Both the position numbers and the translations under genes were made by a program. The notes under the pieces were generated by a model that saw only the letters and a list, made by a program, of their open reading frames with translations, was not told where the DNA came from and made no database searches. This document shows, in pieces, positions 57,644-64,000 of a DNA stretch of 64,000 bases. The stretch spans positions 1 through 64,000 of the forward strand of contig JACRMI010000027.1 of assembly GCA_016215025.1 (NCBI GenBank). Reading direction: 5' to 3'. This DNA comes from Chloroflexota bacterium. GTDB lineage: Bacteria > Chloroflexota > Anaerolineae > UBA4142. Within the stretch, counting starts at the first letter, position 1; each line of letters opens with the position of its first letter.

Positions 57644-58597
57644 ATGAAGAGACCTGCCGCACCGCGAAATCGTACTCTCACTTTATCGAATAGCGAGCGC
57701 AAACGCTACAAAGAAAATTTGGTTCGCTTGTCCTCGCCGACTTTGCTTGAGACGATTCAGAATCGCACGATCCACCAGAGCATTTTCGAGATTTTGGATT
57801 GGCTGCCATCCTCATTTGTCGATCTTCTCTTTCTCGATCCGCCTTACAATTTGACCAAGACCTTTGGCTCCAACGGTTTCAAACAGCAATCGAACTTGGA
57901 GTACGCCGAATGGTTCGAGTCGTGGTTTCCGAGACTGTTGCGAATTCTGAAACCATCGGCGAGCGTCTACATATGCGGCGATTGGCGCTCTTCGGCGGCG
58001 ATTCAACTCATCGCCGAGAAATATCTCAGCGTGCGAAATCGGATTACGTGGGAGCGCGAAAAAGGGCGCGGCGCGAAACGAAACTGGAAAAATTGCTCCG
58101 AGGATATTTGGTTTTGCACGCGATCAAACGATTATTACTTTGATGCCGATGCGGTGAAACTCAAGCGACGGGTGATTGCGCCGTACACCGATTTGGACGG
58201 CGATCCCAAGGATTGGGCGAAATCGCGGGAGGGGAATTTTCGCCTGACGTACCCATCGAATTTGTGGACGGACCTGACGGTTCCATTTTGGTCGATGCCA
58301 GAGAATACGGACCATCCAACTCAAAAGCCCGAAAAACTTTTGGCGAAAATTATCCTGGCGAGTTCGGCTCCCGGCGACATGATATTCGATCCGTTCTTGG
58401 GATCGGGAACGACGGCGGTGGTTGCCAAGAAACTGGGACGGTGTTACGTTGGCGTGGAGACGGAGTTAGATTATTGTCTCTATGCCGAAAAGAGATTGGC
58501 TATCGCAGCGCGAGATAAAACGATTCAGGGATTTGCAGAAGGAGTATTCTGGGAACGCAACTCGCTGCAAGCTCAGCAAGCAAATAGGCAAGAGTAG
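57644..58597 (+). CDS. Site-specific DNA methyltransferase, beta class (N4-cytosine/N6-adenine)
   Basis: A 317-residue amino-methyltransferase. The catalytic motif LLFLDPPYNLT (about 61-71) comes first and the SAM-binding motif FDPFLGSGTTAVVAKKLGRC (about 248-267) last, the order of the beta class; HPTQKP (224-229) precedes it, and the middle holds the target-recognition part. ATG 57644 has GGAG seven bases upstream. It follows tRNA-Gln; its stop codon falls inside a degenerate tRNA-Gln-like copy. A ParB/Srx-like gene and a broken Mrr-like nuclease gene follow, suggesting a restriction-modification context. Confidence 0.9.
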   Translation: MKRPAAPRNRTLTLSNSERKRYKENLVRLSSPTLLETIQNRTIHQSIFEILDWLPSSFVDLLFLDPPYNLTKTFGSNGFKQQSNLEYAEWFESWFPRLLRILKPSASVYICGDWRSSAAIQLIAEKYLSVRNRITWEREKGRGAKRNWKNCSEDIWFCTRSNDYYFDADAVKLKRRVIAPYTDLDGDPKDWAKSREGNFRLTYPSNLWTDLTVPFWSMPENTDHPTQKPEKLLAKIILASSAPGDMIFDPFLGSGTTAVVAKKLGRCYVGVETELDYCLYAEKRLAIAARDKTIQGFAEGVFWERNSLQAQQANRQE

Positions 58598-58654
58598 CAC
58601 AACTGACTATGGAGCAGTTGAGTTTTGGTCCGCGTGGCGTCCATGGTTCTCAGT
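58587..58654 (+). pseudogene. Decayed tRNA-Gln-like copy
   Basis: From about 58595, TAGCACAACTGACTATGGAG matches the tRNA-Gln D-stem to anticodon segment (57518-57537) with few changes, then CAGTTGAG and a weaker T-arm remnant ending in CAGT. The anticodon stem has a mismatch and the acceptor stem is lost, so it cannot be a working tRNA. It overlaps the methyltransferase stop codon, as an attachment-site duplication would. Confidence 0.6.
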
Positions 58655-58659
58655 AGAAT

Positions 58660-58692
58660 AAGAATCCTCGAAGTTATGAGGATTCTTGTTTT
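58660..58692 (+). terminator. Terminator after the decayed tRNA copy
   Basis: AAGAATCCTC (58660-58669) pairs with GAGGATTCTT (58678-58687), followed by GTTTTC. It stands in the same relation to the tRNA-like copy as the terminator at 57579 does to tRNA-Gln. Confidence 0.75.
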
Positions 58693-58731
58693 CTGTGCTA
58701 CCAGGAAATTTTTGGACTCTGGGTGATTACG

Positions 58732-58742
58732 TTGTATACTTA
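58732..58742 (+). repeat. 11-bp direct repeat, left copy (TTGTATACTTA)
   Basis: TTGTATACTTA occurs here, 44 bases before the ParB/Srx-like gene, and again at 60702-60712, 17 bases after the nuclease remnant. It may be a target-site or attachment duplication framing these two genes. Confidence 0.5.
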
Positions 58743-58785
58743 TAGTAGACAACGGAAGATGCAAAGTAAACATGAGGAGAACAAT

Positions 58786-59886
58786 ATGCCTATTACGACC
58801 ATCCCGATTAGCCCAGATCGATTATTGTTGGATCCAAACAACTACCGTTTCCATGATTTAGATTCTTACAAGAAAGTAAATCCGCGTAGGTATGGCGAGC
58901 CAAGTGTCCAAGCAAAAACCTTATCAATTCTCCATTCTACAGATAAGTTCGATTTGCAGGCGCTTAAGGATTCGATTGTTACCAATGGTTTTGTTCCCCT
59001 CGAACAAATAGTAGTCGAGGAGTATGATACTGATGCTAATGGAAAGCGATATTTGGTTGTCGAAGGCAATCGTAGGGTCGCAGCAATAAAATCCCTTCTC
59101 GATGAGTATGTGCGAGCGGTTGTAACAATTTCAGAAGAAACATTGGCAACACTCAGAGATTTGCCCGTATCCGAACTCACAGGTACCGTTGATGAACGAC
59201 GTGTATTTCGGCAGACCTTGATGGCAATTAGACATGTAGCGGGAACACGTGAATGGGGCGCGTATCAGCAGGCGAAGCTAATTGAGGAATTATATGAACA
59301 AGAAGATCGTGATTTTGGACAGGTTGCGCAAAGAATCGGTATTAGGTCGCGTGAAGCAGCAAGGCGTTTTCGAGCAATCAAAGCATTGCATCAAATGGAA
59401 CAGGATGAAGAATTCGGCGAGTACGCTGTTCCGAGGCTATATGCGTTTTTCAATGAAGCAATCGCGGTACCAACCGTGAGAGATTGGATAGGATGGTCAG
59501 ATCAAACGAACTTAGCGGAGAACGATGAGGCTAGGCGAGCTTTCTATGAGTTGGTAGTATCGCGTCCGGCTGAGAACGGCGAATATCTTCCTGCAAAAAT
59601 CCAGGATATCCGCCAGGTTCGTAAACTCAAGAACATTGTCAATAAAACGTACGCTCGGACAGTCCTCCTTGATTCGGATCGCGCCTTTGAGGATGCCGAG
59701 AAAGCAGCCAATGAGTCGCCAACTGAAGACAGCTCGAGTATTGTGGAGAATGCCTTAGTTCAGGCATCTCATGCTCTTAACCAACCTGGTATAGATGCTT
59801 GGTTGAATCCAACACTCCGAGGAAAAGAACTCTTAACACGTCTCGTGACAATTGTAGATAAGATACGCACATTGATGGAACACTAA
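58786..59886 (+). CDS. ParB/Srx-superfamily protein
   Basis: A 366-residue protein with an N-terminal ParB/sulfiredoxin-like fold: ISPDRLLLDPNNYRFHD, LKDSIVTNGFVPLEQIVV and the nucleotide-binding motif VVEGNRRVAAIKSLL (about 90-104), similar to the GERR motif of ParB. A helical middle with an HTH-like stretch (FGQVAQRIGIRSREAARRFR) and an acidic C-terminal region follow. Stand-alone proteins of this type occur in mobile elements and defence loci, acting as nucleotide-dependent switches. ATG 58786 has GAGGAG upstream. The nuclease gene starts 3 bases after its stop. The region is AT-richer than its surroundings. Confidence 0.82.
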   Translation: MPITTIPISPDRLLLDPNNYRFHDLDSYKKVNPRRYGEPSVQAKTLSILHSTDKFDLQALKDSIVTNGFVPLEQIVVEEYDTDANGKRYLVVEGNRRVAAIKSLLDEYVRAVVTISEETLATLRDLPVSELTGTVDERRVFRQTLMAIRHVAGTREWGAYQQAKLIEELYEQEDRDFGQVAQRIGIRSREAARRFRAIKALHQMEQDEEFGEYAVPRLYAFFNEAIAVPTVRDWIGWSDQTNLAENDEARRAFYELVVSRPAENGEYLPAKIQDIRQVRKLKNIVNKTYARTVLLDSDRAFEDAEKAANESPTEDSSSIVENALVQASHALNQPGIDAWLNPTLRGKELLTRLVTIVDKIRTLMEH

Positions 59887-59889
59887 CAG

Positions 59890-60685
59890 ATGACGCCCCT
59901 GGATATTTTCCAGAGACTCGAGGAAATCATTGGTATCGATGGTTCGCCCCGGCGACTCGGTACCGTCATTGAAACAGAACTCCGAGATTATTTTGGGGTT
60001 CCGCCTGTTCAAGCTGCGGAAAAAGCGGAACAGATGGAAGGGAAAGTACGGCAGTTAATTAGCCAATCTAATTCAAACAGCGATTCAACAGGTTCTTACG
60101 TGGTGCTGTCAATGAGTTCGATAAATGATCGAGTAGTTCAGGGATCCTGTTATATTGAGCCAGATGAACCAGTCACAACTACAGTATTAAAACGCCGTCG
60201 CTTACACATTGATCCACTCCTTGATCATATTCAAAACTTAACATTCCACCAATTTGAAACTTTCGGAGCCTGTGTGTTAAAAGAATTGGGTTCAAAGAAT
60301 CCTCAAGTAACTCCGCATTCAGATGACCAAGGAATCGACTTTTACGGCTTGCTTTCTCTAGGCCAATTATCCTAATACACCCATTGGTCCTAATTTAATA
60401 AGAGAACTAATTGGTGCAATTACGCTCGCCCGTTACAAGATTTTTACAACCGGTAATCCATTTAACGATCTAGAATTGCACCCATTTAATCCTTTGGTTA
60501 CTATGTTCTTTACAACTGGTCGTTTTACAAGAGGCGCACTTGAATTAGCGGAAGAAGCGGGTATCATTGCAAGAAATGGTGAACAATTAGCTGTTTTTCT
60601 TGCGGATCGCGGTGTTGGAATAGAGGAAACGAACGGACAGACACGTTTCAATTCGCAGAAGTTCTTCGATTGGTTAATGCTCTGA
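59890..60685 (+). pseudogene. Broken Mrr-like restriction endonuclease
   Basis: Frame 1 (59890-60375) encodes an N-terminal region and the start of a PD-(D/E)xK fold (FHQFETFGACVLKELG, DDQGIDFYGLLSLGQ). Frame 2, open from 60362, encodes the missing end: PNTPIGPNLIRELIGAITLA, HPFNPLVTMFFTTGRFTRGA and an AEEAGIIARNGEQLAVFLAD segment. Between them a frameshift occurs, and the part that should carry the catalytic ExK/QxK strand appears lost; intact relatives have a GQAKHY-like strand there. The bases around the junction contain GGCCAA, which could mark a deletion by microhomology. As it stands the nuclease should be inactive, leaving the methyltransferase and ParB-like protein alone. Confidence 0.78.
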
Positions 60686-60701
60686 TATGATAAATATTAG
60701 C

Positions 60702-60712
60702 TTGTATACTTA
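60702..60712 (+). repeat. 11-bp direct repeat, right copy (TTGTATACTTA)
   Basis: Identical to 58732-58742; the two copies enclose the ParB/Srx-like gene and the nuclease remnant. Confidence 0.5.
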
Positions 60713-60758
60713 ACTTCATCTGTACCAGACCCGTAGCTTTGGAATTTTGCGTCAGTGT

Positions 60759-60786
60759 GATCCCTTGGTTATCGTGGGATTTTTGT
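60759..60786 (+). terminator. Weak terminator behind the nuclease remnant
   Basis: GATCCC (60759-60764) and GGGATT (60776-60781) around an 11-nt loop, followed by TTTGTTTT. Its layout resembles the terminator at 58660. Confidence 0.5.
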
Positions 60787-60850
60787 TTTGCATCGCACCA
60801 GAATTATTCTGTGTCTTTCCGTGTGCTTCTGTTGCAAACACCAAATCCAT

Positions 60851-60940
60851 TCACGCGTACTTTGCCAGAATCAAACTCGCGTTTTGCCCGCCAAAGCCAA
60901 ACGAGTTCGCTACCGCAAAATCCACTTTCGCTTCGCATGT
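60851..60940 (-). pseudogene. 3' fragment of a second fabF-like gene
   Basis: On the minus strand the segment encodes AKVDFAVANSFGFGGQ, NASLILAKYA and a stop, the C-terminus of a beta-ketoacyl-ACP synthase II. It closely matches the end of the intact fabF at 61588-61690 in DNA as well. Nothing of the rest of the gene is present, so it is the stump of a lost or displaced paralogue. Confidence 0.85.
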
Positions 60941-61084
60941 TGAAAATTATTCCCATGACTGGCTTTCAGGTTGTCGTTATTCTGGTAGCCAAATTGCCAG
61001 TGGCTCTCAAGCAAAAACTTGTTCTGATTGTGTTTCGTGAATTTGTATTGTAGTATGTTTGCAGAATCGTAGGAGGGAGAAACG

Positions 61085-61483
61085 ATGATGTATCAATCTG
61101 ATGCGCAAGTTCTCGCCGCCAGTACGATTGAGCGCCGCGGCAACCTTCGACTGGATTGCAGTTACCCAGCCCAGGTTCGATTTCACGGAATGAATGGCGC
61201 CAAGGTGGAAAAAGGCGCGATCATTTCCAACTTGAGCGCAACCGGAATGTATCTTCGTTTCGATCATCGTTTCGAATTAGGCGAAGGGCTGTTCATCGTG
61301 GCGCGTGTTTTGGAAGAGCCGTCCGAATTGTATCGACCTTTCTTGATCGCATCCCAGGGTGTTGTAGTGCGATGCGAGTCGCGTGCAGATGGCCAGTTCG
61401 GTGTGGCAATCAAGATCAATCAACGACGCTTCCTGTCCGAGCAGCTTAGACAAACGAAAGAGCAAACCACATTTCAAAATTAA
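61085..61483 (+). CDS. PilZ domain protein
   Basis: A 132-residue protein consisting mostly of a PilZ beta-barrel. Both c-di-GMP-binding motifs are visible: RxxxR in ERRGNLRLDC (about 17-26) and the (D/N)xSxxG motif in SNLSATGMYL (about 55-64). It probably binds cyclic di-GMP and alters a partner protein. AGGAGGGAG precedes the ATG. It lies between the fabF fragment and intact fabF and ends at a clear terminator. The window has no visible diguanylate cyclase. Confidence 0.9.
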   Translation: MMYQSDAQVLAASTIERRGNLRLDCSYPAQVRFHGMNGAKVEKGAIISNLSATGMYLRFDHRFELGEGLFIVARVLEEPSELYRPFLIASQGVVVRCESRADGQFGVAIKINQRRFLSEQLRQTKEQTTFQN

Positions 61484-61515
61484 AAGTCATCCTGCCGGTA
61501 TTTTGCAACAATAGA

Positions 61516-61547
61516 AAATCCCTCGACTTGTTCGAGGGATTTTTCTT
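61516..61547 (+). terminator. Terminator after the PilZ gene
   Basis: AAATCCCTCGA (61516-61526) pairs with TCGAGGGATTT (61532-61542), followed by TTCTTT. Confidence 0.85.
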
Positions 61548-61587
61548 TGTGTATCTGTCTGGTGCTTTGATTAGTTGATCAATTGCT

Positions 61588-62844
61588 TCACACATACTTG
61601 CGCAGAATCAAGCTCGCGTTTTGCCCGCCAAAGCCAAACGAGTTCGACATCGCAATATCCACTTTCGCATTGCGCGCGACGTTGGGCACGTAATCGAGAT
61701 CGCACGTCGGATCGGGAATTTCGTAATTTGCCGTCGGATGAATTTTCTGATCGCGAATAGTCAGCGCGCATGCAATCGCTTCAAATGCGCCCGCCGCACC
61801 CATCGCATGCCCCACCATCGATTTGGTGGCGCTGATCGGAATTTGATACGCGCGTTCGCCAAAAACATTTTTTACGGCAAGCGTTTCGCTCGGATCGTTG
61901 AGTTGCGTTGACGTGGCATGGGCGTTGATGTAATCGATTTGATCGACGGTGACATTCGCATCCTTGAGCACATCGCGCATAACCTGGCTTGTAGAAATCG
62001 CTTCAGGGTCGGGCGCGACAAAGTGAAACGCATCCGAGTTGGCCGCATAACCGATGATTTCGGCGTAGATGCGCGCGCCGCGTGCCAGCGCGTGTTCGAG
62101 ATTTTCGAGCACGAGCATTCCCGAACCTTCGCCAATCACCAGCCCATCACGATTTTTATCGAATGGGCGACAGGCGTGCGCTGGGTTGTCGTTGCGCGTG
62201 GAGAGAGCGCGCATCGCGCCGAACGCAGTGAACACGATATCGGAAATAATCGCATCAGTCCCTCCGGCGAGCATAATGTCCGCTACGCCTCGCCGAATCG
62301 CTTCGGTCGCAGTCCCAATCGCATCAGTTCCGGCGGCGCACGTCGTGACAACCGTCGAATTGTAACCGCGAGCGCGAAAATGCTGCGCCACGTAAAATGC
62401 GGGCATGTTCGGCAGAATCACTGCGGCGAGAAATGGACTGACGCGACCCGTGCCTTGGCGCGTGTACACATCGTGTTCTTTGATCGCTTCGACGAAACCG
62501 CCCAGTCCTGTGCCGACGACGACACCCGCGCGAAAATTTTCGGCGAGTGAATCGCCCAAGCCTGCCTCGTTGAGCGCGCTCCGCGATGCAGCCAGCACGA
62601 ACAGCGTCGCGCGTCCCATACGGCGCGCATCTTTGGCTTCGATGCCATGCTGCGTCGGATCGAAATTTTTTACTTCGCCGGCGATCTGCGTGCGATACTT
62701 GCTCGCATCGAACAAGGTGACGGGACCAATGCCGGATTTGGCGCTGAGCAAGTTCTGCCAAAATTCTTCGGGCGTTAGTCCAAGTGGCGTGATGGCTCCC
62801 GTGCCGGTGATGACGACGCGAGGGCGTTGAACAGAGTTTGTCAT
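61588..62844 (-). CDS. fabF: 3-oxoacyl-[acyl-carrier-protein] synthase II
   Basis: A 418-residue condensing enzyme of fatty acid synthesis. The catalytic Cys is in VVTTCAAGTDAIG (about 168), the two His in INAHATSTQLND (about 310) and SMVGHAMGAAG (about 347), and the C-terminal signature is NSFGFGGQNASL. It elongates acyl-ACP with malonyl-ACP. Length and motifs are complete. A fragment of a close paralogue lies 650 bases further along its direction of transcription. No other fatty acid genes are in the window. Confidence 0.95.
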   Translation of the reverse strand: MTNSVQRPRVVITGTGAITPLGLTPEEFWQNLLSAKSGIGPVTLFDASKYRTQIAGEVKNFDPTQHGIEAKDARRMGRATLFVLAASRSALNEAGLGDSLAENFRAGVVVGTGLGGFVEAIKEHDVYTRQGTGRVSPFLAAVILPNMPAFYVAQHFRARGYNSTVVTTCAAGTDAIGTATEAIRRGVADIMLAGGTDAIISDIVFTAFGAMRALSTRNDNPAHACRPFDKNRDGLVIGEGSGMLVLENLEHALARGARIYAEIIGYAANSDAFHFVAPDPEAISTSQVMRDVLKDANVTVDQIDYINAHATSTQLNDPSETLAVKNVFGERAYQIPISATKSMVGHAMGAAGAFEAIACALTIRDQKIHPTANYEIPDPTCDLDYVPNVARNAKVDIAMSNSFGFGGQNASLILRKYV

Positions 62845-63102
62845 TCGGATTCTTTCTGGTGCGAAGATAAAGTGATTTGAGATAATGAATAAAGCGAGGT
62901 TATTTTACCTGACTTGTTCCATTCCGCAAATAGGAACAGAGTTTTTGGTTCTGAATTGCGACTAGATTGTGACTCGATTTTGACTGACTTACGTTAAACT
63001 GGTATCATGGTTTGGACGCGGACTGACTGTGCTGTGACTGTGACGAAGTGCGTCACAGCCATTCGCACAGCCACGCGGATGAACGCGGATAAATAAAGCA
63101 TC
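62845..63102. other. Intergenic region upstream of fabF and the radical SAM gene
   Basis: It contains GTGACTGTGACGAAGTGCGTCACAG, a 25-base stretch at about 63032-63058 abbreviated here as GTGAC-N(14)-GTCAC, plus a reiterated GAACGCGGATAA word. It should hold divergent promoters; none was clear enough to place. Confidence 0.35.
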
Positions 63103-63190
63103 TGTCATTGTGAGGAACGTTTTTTGTGACGAACGCTTCGCGTCTCATCGCTGCGGAATGTGAGACTCTTCGCTTCGCGCAGAGTGACAA
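63103..63190. repeat. Palindromic repeat, family A
   Basis: TGTCATTGTGAGGAACG at the left and CTTCGCGCAGAGTGACA at the right, with AACGCTTCGCGTCTCATCG and TGTGAGACTCTTCGCTTCG inside. It ends 12 bases before the radical SAM start codon. Confidence 0.75.
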
Positions 63191-63201
63191 GTGGTGAAAA
63201 T

Positions 63202-64000
63202 ATGAATCCCAAAACAATATGGGCAGAAGTTGATGAACAAGGCAGATTGGTCGTGCCGCGTGAGTTGGTCGATCAGTACGGATTAGAACCCGGCGCGCGG
63301 CTTCGCATTGATAACGAAGGAAATGCGCTGCGCCTGCATCGTCCGATTACACAACTCAACAGACTTTACATCGAGCCGACGAGTCGCTGCAACATCGCGT
63401 GTCGTACGTGTATGAGGAACACGTGGGATGAGACGATGGGTGGCATGACGGAGGAAACGTTCGAGCGCGTGTTGGATGGCTTGCGTTCGATCAATCCGAA
63501 ACCGTCGGTGATGTTTGCGGGCATCGGCGAGCCAACGTCGCACCCGCGCATTGTCGAAATGGTGCGGCGTGTCAAAGAGTTGGGATGCAGCGTCGAGATC
63601 ACGACGAACGGAACAATCCTCAACGCGCGGCGTTCGCGGCAATTGATCGAAGCGGGTCTCGATATGTTGTGGGTCTCGCTCGACGGCGCGACACCGGAGA
63701 GTTATGAAGATGTGCGATTAGGCGCACTGCTGCCGCTCGTGCTCGAAAATATTCGAACGTTCCGCGAATCGCGCCGAACCTGGTCGTATCATCCGAAGCC
63801 CGAAATCGGAATTGCCTTCGTCGCGATGGAACACAACGTCAACGATTTGCCAAAAGTCATCGAGTTGGGGCGCTCGCTCGGTGCGGTGCGGTTCTCGGTG
63901 AGTAACGTATTGCCGTACACGCAAGACATGCGCCGCGAAATGCTCTATGAACACACGCTCAAAGATGTGACCTACATGTCGTCGTTTTGGCTGCCGACGC
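63202..64000 (+). CDS. AbrB-domain/radical SAM fusion protein (partial, runs off the window)
   Basis: The first 266 residues are visible with no stop. Residues 1-48 form an AbrB/SpoVT-like beta swap domain (AEVDEQGRLVVPRELVDQYG). The radical SAM core follows with the 4Fe-4S motif CNIACRTC (Cys63, Cys67, Cys70), then GIGEPTSHP, EITTNGTIL and WVSLDGATPESYEDV. This arrangement fits radical SAM maturases linked to tungsten- or molybdopterin-containing aldehyde oxidoreductases; if so, an oxidoreductase gene should lie beyond the right edge. The ribosome site before ATG 63202 is weak. The assignment to a particular maturase family is moderate. Confidence 0.8.
   Translation, partial: MNPKTIWAEVDEQGRLVVPRELVDQYGLEPGARLRIDNEGNALRLHRPITQLNRLYIEPTSRCNIACRTCMRNTWDETMGGMTEETFERVLDGLRSINPKPSVMFAGIGEPTSHPRIVEMVRRVKELGCSVEITTNGTILNARRSRQLIEAGLDMLWVSLDGATPESYEDVRLGALLPLVLENIRTFRESRRTWSYHPKPEIGIAFVAMEHNVNDLPKVIELGRSLGAVRFSVSNVLPYTQDMRREMLYEHTLKDVTYMSSFWLPT

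Overview
The window looks like a chromosomal segment of a Chloroflexota bacterium (Anaerolineae-like), probably from a metagenome-assembled genome. This rests on sequence style, not on a marker gene: extracytoplasmic proteins with Pro/Thr linkers ([14 protein letters not shown]), lipoprotein signals followed by such linkers, a molybdenum hydroxylase of the form II CoxL type, a PdtaS/PdtaR-type two-component pair, a DUF3566-like membrane protein, and many intergenic palindromic repeats. No rRNA, CRISPR array, transposase or integrase was seen.

Layout. 0.3-2.8 kb: an attenuator-like leader and a DUF4418/MacB-type ABC exporter operon, then a candidate small RNA. 3.1-8.8 kb: a PhsABC-like sulfur oxidoreductase operon (Tat-exported molybdoenzyme with an in-frame TGA, FeS subunit with membrane anchor, cytochrome b subunit) ending in a lipoprotein with four rhodanese domains. 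9.4-13.1 kb, minus strand: an XRE-cupin regulator and a five-gene cluster (NifX-like, truncated Mrp, TrmO-like, triheme cytochrome, lipoprotein). 13.8-19.6 kb: a molybdenum hydroxylase locus whose M and S genes are split from the L gene by msrB and a PLP decarboxylase. 19.7 kb: pgm. 21.4-32.4 kb, minus strand: an exopolysaccharide cluster (Wzm/Wzt-like ABC exporter, four glycosyltransferase genes including two multi-domain ones, and a BcsA-like synthase), facing a GT39-like gene. 34.4-41.7 kb: DUF3566-like protein, aldo/keto reductase, a large Ig/CARDB/Pro-Thr repeat protein, PiT phosphate transporter with its DUF47 partner, and an inositol-dehydrogenase-like gene.

41.8-44.4 kb: a LAGLIDADG endonuclease lying between a consensus promoter and tRNA-Pro(GGG), then an AT-richer pair (TIR/deoxyribosyltransferase-like protein and sugar-phosphate transferase). 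44.6-47.7 kb: a sensor kinase and ANTAR response regulator behind a leader terminator, with a DUF4160/DUF2442 pair set between two copies of the regulator's 3' end. 47.7-51.8 kb: racemase-family protein, membrane protein, methyltransferase, DPM1-like glycosyltransferase. 51.8-57.4 kb: a thiamine uptake operon (thiB-thiP-methyltransferase-like gene-thiQ) behind a TPP riboswitch, next to thiamine pyrophosphokinase. 57.5-60.7 kb: tRNA-Gln(CTG), a beta-class DNA methyltransferase, a decayed tRNA-Gln copy, then a ParB/Srx-like gene and a broken Mrr-like nuclease between 11-bp direct repeats. 60.8-64 kb: a fabF fragment, a PilZ protein, fabF, and the start of an AbrB-radical SAM protein running off the window.

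The features most worth follow-up are the two tRNA-linked accessory regions, the in-frame TGA with a SECIS-like hairpin in the molybdoenzyme gene, the ANTAR operon with its leader terminator and duplicated 3' end, and several dispersed palindromic repeat families, some of which sit in frame inside coding regions.
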